The notes under the pieces were generated by a model that saw only the letters and a list, made by a program, of their open reading frames with translations, was not told the DNA's origin and made no database searches. A program made the position numbers and the translations under genes. Shown here piece after piece: positions 56,852-64,000 of a stretch of DNA of 64,000 nucleotides (position 1 is the first letter of the stretch; each line of letters starts with the position of its first letter). Origin of the DNA: Cheiracanthium punctorium (lineage: Eukaryota; Arthropoda; Arachnida; Araneae; Cheiracanthiidae); the NCBI GenBank assembly GCA_038373885.1, contig JAWZYV010019475.1, positions 346,001-410,000 of the forward strand. Direction: 5' to 3'.

Positions 56852-58699
56852 AAGGTCATATGGGGGAATTATGTGTCAAGAAACAACAACATCTTAATAT
56901 TTTCCAAAGTATGAAAGATAAAATGATTTAATTTGGCATGAAGTAAGCTTAAATAACTTAGAAATTATTCAAATAATCACTTTACCTGAAATTGAATTAT
57001 TATTAATTTTATTTAAATTATTGATTGGGCAATTATGGGACAAATTTGGGCAAATATGGCTATGGGTGAGATATGGGGAAAATATGGGTCACCCCTTTTT
57101 TATAGTAATGTATATCAAAAGTAAATAATATTCTAAATTATCATTATTTAGCACACAAGCAGATTTCTTATTTATCTAATGCGTTGTATTTAAGAAAAAA
57201 ATAATTTTAATAATAAGATTATTTTTGAAGAAAGGACTGGGGACAAATCAGCTTTGTATCCCTAATTTTGAAACAACAATTGGTGACATTTTATAAATTC
57301 AGTGCTCTTTTTAAAATAGCTTCTGTTTGTTCAACTAGAGAATTATTAACAGTCATAAAATAAAGGAAACATGATTGATTTCTTATTAAATTGGGAAGAA
57401 ATAACTGTTGTAATTAAAGTTTTGTCTCCAAATGTTGTTTTACATTTTCGAGACAAACTGAAAAAAGTTCTGAAATTGGGAATGATTGGTCACCTTAATT
57501 ATAACACACAGCAAAGTATTTTTGCTCTTCACGTACAGTATGAATTCCTTGTATCACCTCGTTAGAATCTTCTATGGAGGAACTTTTTTGCCTTTTTATT
57601 ATTGCAGCTACTTAAATCTTATTTTCATTGTCATTCGACAGTCCTTTATCACTAAACAGTTCCAAATTAGTTCGTTTTGCATTTGGGGTAGTTTATCTCC
57701 CAGTTAAAGTATAATATAATATTACAGTAAAGTATAGCAGTCATAGTAACTATTAATAATTTTTTCACGGAAATAAATTAAATCACTAACCAAGAATTAC
57801 CCCTGTGACCCCGAATTACCTCAGTAAGTGGGTGATAAATGAGCATACTTTAAAATTGATTTTAAAAATTATGAAGAAAAGTATACGTACGTATGAAAAG
57901 CTTAGGCCATCTGCGAGTTAAAAACAGCAACAACAAAATTGCTTCACTGGCATGAACCTTAAAAAAAAAATCATGATTATCAGAGACAATCTTTTTTTGA
58001 AGATATCTTTGTAATAGTGTAAAAAGTGTACCTATTATTTGCTTTATAGTTACATTGTTTTTGAACTTGATATATGAAAATATTGGGTTGGCAACAAAGT
58101 AATTTCGTTTTTCCGTACATCAATATTTCACATGACCAAAACTACTGAAGCAAATGATACTTAATTTGGCACATACGTATGTTCATAAAGATAGATGCTA
58201 AATTAGAGAGCGTTTTCCAGAATTCGTAAACTTAGGAGGAGTAGGTGGCCAAAAAGGTCTTTTCACACATCCCACGTGATCTCCAAGAAAAATAGAGATA
58301 TCCATGAAATTCTTGTTGTAAAATACAACAGTCACGAATACCTAAAAATCAATTCAGGAAATTTTGAATATTGTCCTCCAAGTAGGATAGACGTAAAAAG
58401 AGCGGGGGGGGGGGTGGCCATCTTTCATTCACGGAAAAAAGTGTTACCAGTTAAACTCTTGATTTAAAATGGAGAAAATATGAAACCCATGTTTAGGCAC
58501 GGCTTGCCTGTAATTAAAAACTTGTTGAAAATGTATTTGTTAGAATTTTATGTAAAAGAACGCAATTACTTTGTTGCCAACCCAATAGAATGTTTCATTG
58601 GAACAATTTAGCTTTTTCATTTTTTTTAAAATGCTATAAAGGGAGTGACTATTATTTGCCCGGAAACAGAGTGACCCGTAATTCCCCCATATGACCCTA
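56852..58699. mobile_element. TIR element (GGTCATATGGGGGAATTA ends)
   Basis: aggtcatatgggggaattat at the left is mirrored by taattcccccatatgaccct at the right. The internal text repeats gggtcacc and tatggggaaa phrases. Open frames at 57371-57707 show no known domain. A mariner MITE is nested at 58083. Confidence 0.6.
58083..58585. mobile_element. mariner-type MITE with TA duplication
   Basis: TTGGGTTGGCAACAAAGTAA and its inverted partner TTACTTTGTTGCCAACCCAA end the element, and TA flanks both sides. This terminus is typical of animal mariners. At 503 bp it keeps no transposase. Confidence 0.85.
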
Positions 58700-59550
58700 A
58701 ATATAAAGACAAAAATAGCAGGATCTCGGTAAGTGGCTTACTAAAAGGCTTCAAAATCTACCTGGGTTCCGATCCCGCTACAGAACAGCCGACAAAACAA
58801 AAGAAACAACCTCAAATGTAGTCCTCCAAATTATGTCAAAGCGAGAAAAATAATTGTTGAACTTGAAGTGTTTCTAAAGGCAAGAAAGAAAATACCATAT
58901 ATTAATAAAAAACACTAATAATCCAAAAATTACTAATTACCTAAAATAATAATGTCTTTCCTAATATTAAAAAATATTCTTTAAATTAAACAACTAAACC
59001 ATACTATGCTAACTGTGTTTATAAAAGTTATAATTAGAGAGAGTAGTTAGCTTATATAAATTAACTTTGTAATATCTATAACTACAAGATCTTAGGTAAT
59101 AATTAATGCACTGATAAAAACCACTGAACGGTTTTTATTTTTATTTTTTAAAAGATTTTTTAAACAGAATAACCAGAAAGCGCTTCCTCATATAGTCCCT
59201 ACCTTCAAATACAACAAAAATATACAACCTCTACCAACCTCCGTTCATTTTTCAAAGCAATGAAAAAAAAACCACTATTTAAATCAAGGGTATATAATAG
59301 ATTTTAGAAATTTAGATGGGTTTCGGTAGTTATATTTAGTGGCATATTGCAATAAAAGTTTATGATTGGTGGCTCTAAACTCTTCAGAACATAGCTATTT
59401 AATCTTTAATATACTTAATCTTTCATAATCTTATTTAATCTTTAATCTACCATTATTATTGATAACATTTCGAAAAATAGACCTGGGTATACAGGAAGAA
59501 AAGCGTAAGAAACTATTTGCCTTAAAATTAAAATCCTTTCTTTTATCATA
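58700..59550. other. AT-rich spacer
   Basis: No gene or clear repeat recognised. Confidence 0.35.
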
Positions 59551-59552
59551 TA

Positions 59553-61961
59553 CTAGCTGCGTGCCCGTTCTTCGCACGGTAGGAAACGAAAATGTTTCTT
59601 ACATGTGTAATTCCACTTAATTCCAGTGATGTGAAATCTAAAATAAAAGCAAAATTATTTGACTTATAATGTAAAGTTTGCGTCATGAGTACTAACGTGG
59701 CATCATTGCAATATCATGACTCAAAAAACTACATCAGTGTCATTCGCGATCAGAAAAGTGAAAAGCTTAGCGGTTGGCAGAGAACTCCTGACTTTCAAAA
59801 TGTGTTATTTCTATATCATACTGTTTTGAGGTTCAAGTTGTAGCATTAAATACCTCAGACACTACATGAAATGAACAACTATTTATTTTAAAATAGCTGC
59901 GAATTTCATTTTTAAAAAGTTCAAGTAATCTCCTCTGTCGAAATTACTGCAGTATATATCAACGCAAATTAGAATTACTTATCGTTCAGTTGGTTGTAAA
60001 ACAACCCTTGAAAAAGGATAAACAGAACACTTTTAATTTCATGAAATATTTATTAACGTTGTATAATGGGATTTATTCATATCATCCTTACAAATCTACC
60101 AATACTACCTATTACGCATATTAATATTATCTATCTTCGCTTCTTCCTCTTTAATGCTCAATTTAACGAAACAGCTTACATTATTTGGCACAAATGGGAC
60201 CTTTATATTCTATGGCGATTCTTTAGCAATTCACGCATTACCATAAACATTATTCCTTTCCCATAATAGTTGCTATTAAGGAAGCTCTCCATACAAATTT
60301 AATTTATGCATAGTTTTGTAGGATTGGCGTATTTAGCACCTCAAAACATTTAATCTCACCGTGGTGAAAAATATTCAAGCGGTGCCAACTTAAATATCAA
60401 TGTATCCAATATAAAGATATCTTATAAATCCTCCATAGTTCTGTCTACTGAAAACATCAAACTGTGCCATTTCGAGGAGCTATTTAGAATCGCTATAACT
60501 GTGACAGGACGTTAGAGTTGCAGAGTTTGCAAATTTCACGCATTTTTAAAAATTTATGACGTCACTGTTTAACTACCGTAAAAGATACCCCGGTTGGCAT
60601 CATGAATTTCTCAGTTTATTTCTAAAGTAAGTTTTAATCAAAATATCGCCTCCTTGTGTTAAAAAAGAGCAGGGATAAATGAGTTAAATTTGTGGCGTAA
60701 TTTTTACATATTTTAAAGCATTTGACGTCATAGATCCTCACTTGCGCATTGAAATTCCGATATCCCTTTTAAAAAATCGATTGGTTGGAAAAAGAACATT
60801 TTTTTCTAATCCTTTTTGTGGCAACGCAATTAAATTATCACGTGCCATGATCAATTAATGTAATCCCGTAAGCTCTCCTTTATGGAGGAACGTAATACAA
60901 CGTTAAAATAAAACTATACTCGCAACCTGCATGCATACGCTAGGCAACGCCTGCGCCATAATTAAATGCCAAAAATAAAAATAGTAAATAGAAAAATTTT
61001 AATATATCGCGCTTTGAAACGAACTTTGTAACTTTTAAAATGAACATTTTCAGCACCGTGAAGACATTTCAATTTTTAAATACGCACCGGATTAAAATAC
61101 CACTTCTAATAATAATAATCGTGAATTTATTAGTTTATTTCTACAGTAAATTTTAATCAAAATATCGTCTCCCTGTGTTGAAAATAGAGCTGGAATAAAT
61201 GAGTTAAAATTATGGCGTAATTTTTACGTATCTTAAAGCATTTGACGTCATAGATCCTCACTTGCGAATTGAAATTCTGATATCCCATTTCAAAGCTCGA
61301 TTGGTTGAAAAAACCCTTTTTTGTAATCCTTTCTGTGGCAACAACCAAACATAAGTTCTCGTGCCGCGATCGCAATGTAATGAATGGCGTAATATCGTGT
61401 TGATGCTATTAAATTCTAAACATTAGGCTGCATTAAAATTCGTAAAAAATCATCTAATTTACATAAATATTTCGTTTTTATTTTAAAAGAGAGAGAAAAG
61501 AATGTTTCACGATTTGTCAAAATATCAAAAAGTTATGACGGATAGAATTCAAGATGGCGACAATTTAAAAATTATTTTACGAAAAATTCGCCGAAGTCGA
61601 TGCTTAGTAAAAAAATTCCTAAAAATCGGTAAATTATGTTACGTATTCAAAACAAACTGTTTTTAAAAGAAAAATTTCTCCTCTATCCGATGATACAAAT
61701 GCAGTTTTGCTGCGAGCGTAATTTCCGCCGTTATTACGAATTAGGTGAGAAAAAATGCCAAAAATCGCATAAAACATAAAATAAAAAAAATTCTACGTCG
61801 AATTTTGAAAAAATCGCTTCGAGGTGCACAACTTCATGTTTAGATCTTCCCGAGTGCCAAATTTGGTGTTTCTAGGTGTAGCCGTTTGTCCGTAACGCCG
61901 CCGACACACAGACCCACACACAGACCCACACACAGACATCTTCTTTTATAATAAGTAGAGA
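59553..61961 (-). mobile_element. Non-autonomous Helitron, copy 2
   Basis: Same ends and orientation as 28232-30584: CTAGCTGCGTGCCCG with the hairpin at the left and TCTCTACTTATTATAAAAGA read from the right. The A/T flanks fit Helitron insertion. It differs by an internal direct duplication (about 60600-60840 repeated at 61127-61345) and a cacacagaccca minisatellite at about 61905-61935. Confidence 0.85.
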
Positions 61962-61964
61962 TAT

Positions 61965-64000
61965 ATATATATATACTTAAATTAATGTTAGGTATTATGG
62001 ATATTGTTAAGTCTAAAAAGTGAACAGAATTATTACTTCTGTTTTTATAAGTAGTTCGGCATCTGATGGGTATGTAATAGGCAGATTACATTGATAAGTA
62101 TTATTGGTATCAATAAGTACTGTATCATAAATAGAATTTTTTATAATAGTATTATTACTGAAATAATCGTTTTCATAATAGTATAGGTATAATGCAGCAA
62201 AATAGCAAGAAGCTGACTCTTCTTGTGAGATATCATGTGTTTGTAAATATCAGGTTGTAACGAAAGTTTTCCGCCAAATCTGCATGAAAAACTCACTTCT
62301 AACTCCTTAGATAACTGTTTTTGAACTTTCGGTACCAAACCTGCACAGTGTCACATGATACAACAATAGTACTTAAAGCTGTACTCATATTTCTTTGATA
62401 TTATGTAGCTGACTTTTTGCAGCACAACTGGAAGTAAATGATGGTTCTAATCCTCTACAGTGATAGTTTCATTTGATACACCTTGTACTTAATGGTAACT
62501 ATATTTTTTACAAATTTCACAACACAATGTTATAAAGTAAGTCTCTTTCTTCCAAATGCCAAAAATCGTTTGACAAAATATGAGCAAATACGCCAACGCG
62601 AACTGTGTGCTGACGATGTTTGTGGTGGCGGGAAACTTTCGTTACAACCTAATATAACATATTATATAGAATAAATTTTATTAAATATTTAAAATAGTAT
62701 AAATCTATCTGGGCTGGTAACATAATACTGTACTTTCTTTTTGTTTTTGGAATAACAAGTAAAATTTTAAAAGTCACAAACCCATTTTTAGAACAATAAA
62801 TCAGTTGCGAATACATATAATATTAGATAAAAAATATTATATTTGAATTCTACAGATAAAAAAATGTTATATCTGAATCTTCAGCTGATTGCAAATGATT
62901 TTAAAATACATAACATTAATTTGCTTTATAAGATAAACATGTGAAGATTAATTTCCAGTTTTAAAAATTGTAGCACAGACTTAATGTTATCAAATTTAAA
63001 TAGCTCATACTTTCTAACAAAGGAATTCTTAATAACTCTGTCAGTTAAAAATTGCTCTATGAAGCTTGCACAATATCTTTTACTTATAATTAAAATTTTT
63101 CTCAAGTTATAGAATATGTCCATACTATTTCTAATTAATAATTTATGATTTGCGGATTGAAATAATTCCTAAAAATTGTTTGAAAAGCATTAATTCTTTC
63201 TGCACTACTTTTAAAACAGAAATATCTGAATATTAATACATAAATTAGCTTCACTCTGTGTGCGAATCTAATAATCTATTTTTGTGTATGTCATATTTTA
63301 AAAATAGCCAAATCACTCTTTTCGCGCAAGCTAATAAAGCGCATGAAGGCAGAATTAATTGCCAAATCAGATAAGATTGATGCGATTTTTTAGGACAATA
63401 AAAACTCTGCCGTCAACTTTTCATAACAAAGTTTTATTAAAATAATGGATGATAGGTCGTCCATGCCAACATGCTGACTTGTTAATAAATGCATGTTGGT
63501 GCTAAAGCTGTGTCTAGAATATGAGAAATGCGTATAGTTTATAAAATGCAAAGTTTTTGTAATTAATTGTGATACTGAATAGTCTAAAAATAGTTTAACG
63601 ATGAAGCATCGTTTAAACGTTGCGCACATAGTAAAAATAAACTAGGGTAAGAAAAATCTTGAATGTTTCATGTATCAATTCTTTTGTTCACATAAGAATC
63701 ATTTTAGATAATTTTTATTCTTCTTGATGCATAAAAATATTCAAAAGATATGTCAATATTAGCTAGCAGACTACAAATTTATTAGTTAGGAAACTTACTA
63801 GACAAAATATTCTAAAAGATGCCGAAGATGTCTCTAGTAGAAGAACTGAAAGACAGAGCTTTAATGTCTGATGAGAGAACCATAATTTCATTGAAAACAC
63901 TAGGAAAAACCTGGTGTTTTAACCAAAAATTAATTAAGTGTTTTGCAAAATAGCACCCATAAATAAAAAATGTACTACAGTATGATCATTTCGTGTGGTG
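61965..64000. other. AT-rich sequence with one short open frame
   Basis: No gene recognised with confidence. A 44-codon frame on + starts at 63819 (MPKMSLVEELKDRALMSDER) and stops at 63953. An open 21-codon stretch at about 63330-63390 reads KLIKRMKAELIAKSDKIDAI. Neither connects to exon 4 of the coiled-coil gene in a way I can show. Confidence 0.3.

Noticed and set aside
56851..57565. Open frames at 57371-57707 as host exons
   Set aside because: They sit inside a TIR element, lack splice sites fitting the coiled-coil gene, and are rich in hydrophobic low-complexity stretches.
63330..63390. Coil-like open stretch KLIKRMKAELIAKSDKIDAI as a terminal exon
   Set aside because: With exon 4 ending in phase 2, joining at the available AG gives an immediate TAA. 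The first bases also resemble the aagctaataaaagcg retroposon tail.
63819..63953. 44-codon open frame starting MPKMSLVEELKDRALMSDER
   Set aside because: Only the first part looks coding; there is no splice context or homology I can name, and such lengths arise by chance.

Overview
The window is AT-rich, intron-bearing eukaryotic nuclear DNA packed with decayed transposons. The mix (a tRNA-derived SINE opening with GGCACAGTGG, Helitrons, mariner and pogo-type elements, many hAT-type MITEs, a jockey/CR1-like LINE) points to an arthropod; an arachnid is my best guess, but nothing here proves the clade. No operons, CRISPR arrays or prokaryotic features are present.

One host gene is well supported. 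It lies on the + strand from about 39.6 kb to at least 49.85 kb and encodes a long coiled-coil protein. Four coding exons join in frame at canonical splice sites, and a 42-nt microexon probably belongs between exons 2 and 3. Exon 3 carries three acidic tandem repeats of about 42 residues followed by a long coiled coil; exon 4 is almost entirely coiled coil and ends at a GTAAGT donor. I found no convincing downstream exon, so the 3' end is missing or hidden. Intron 1 holds a tRNA-His-like sequence, a snapback element and a hAT-type MITE; intron 3 holds an internally deleted DNA transposon.

Everything else is mainly mobile DNA. From left to right: SINEs and MITEs (2-4 kb); a degraded TIR transposon inserted into a SINE (4.4-6.7 kb); tandem repeats (7.2-8.9 kb); a dead LINE on the - strand (9.55-12.4 kb); a possible first exon of an unknown gene (14.5 kb); one arm of an inverted pair of repeats (16.4-17.1 kb); a 4.3 kb hAT element with an 8-bp target duplication and nested hAT, pogo and SINE insertions (18.3-22.7 kb); the other arm of the pair (23.0-23.7 kb); a snapback element, a decayed transposon encoding a transposase of the FDTTASNTG type, and a dead mariner (23.7-28.06 kb); a Helitron (28.2-30.6 kb) abutting a long-TIR element (30.6-31.8 kb); mostly AT-rich spacer with SINEs and microsatellites (31.8-36.1 kb); and a hAT-like element (36.1-37.2 kb). 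Downstream of the gene are a second FDTTASNTG-type transposon with a perfect 8-bp duplication (50.6-53.6 kb), a non-autonomous LTR retrotransposon with two 481-bp LTRs (53.6-56.65 kb), a TIR element with a nested mariner MITE (56.9-58.7 kb), and a second Helitron copy (59.6-62.0 kb).

The most informative points are the coiled-coil gene with its acidic repeats and microexon, and the two related but divergent FDTTASNTG-type transposons, each bounded by TAGGGTGTC termini and an exact 8-bp duplication. All family names come from recall of motifs, since no database could be searched.
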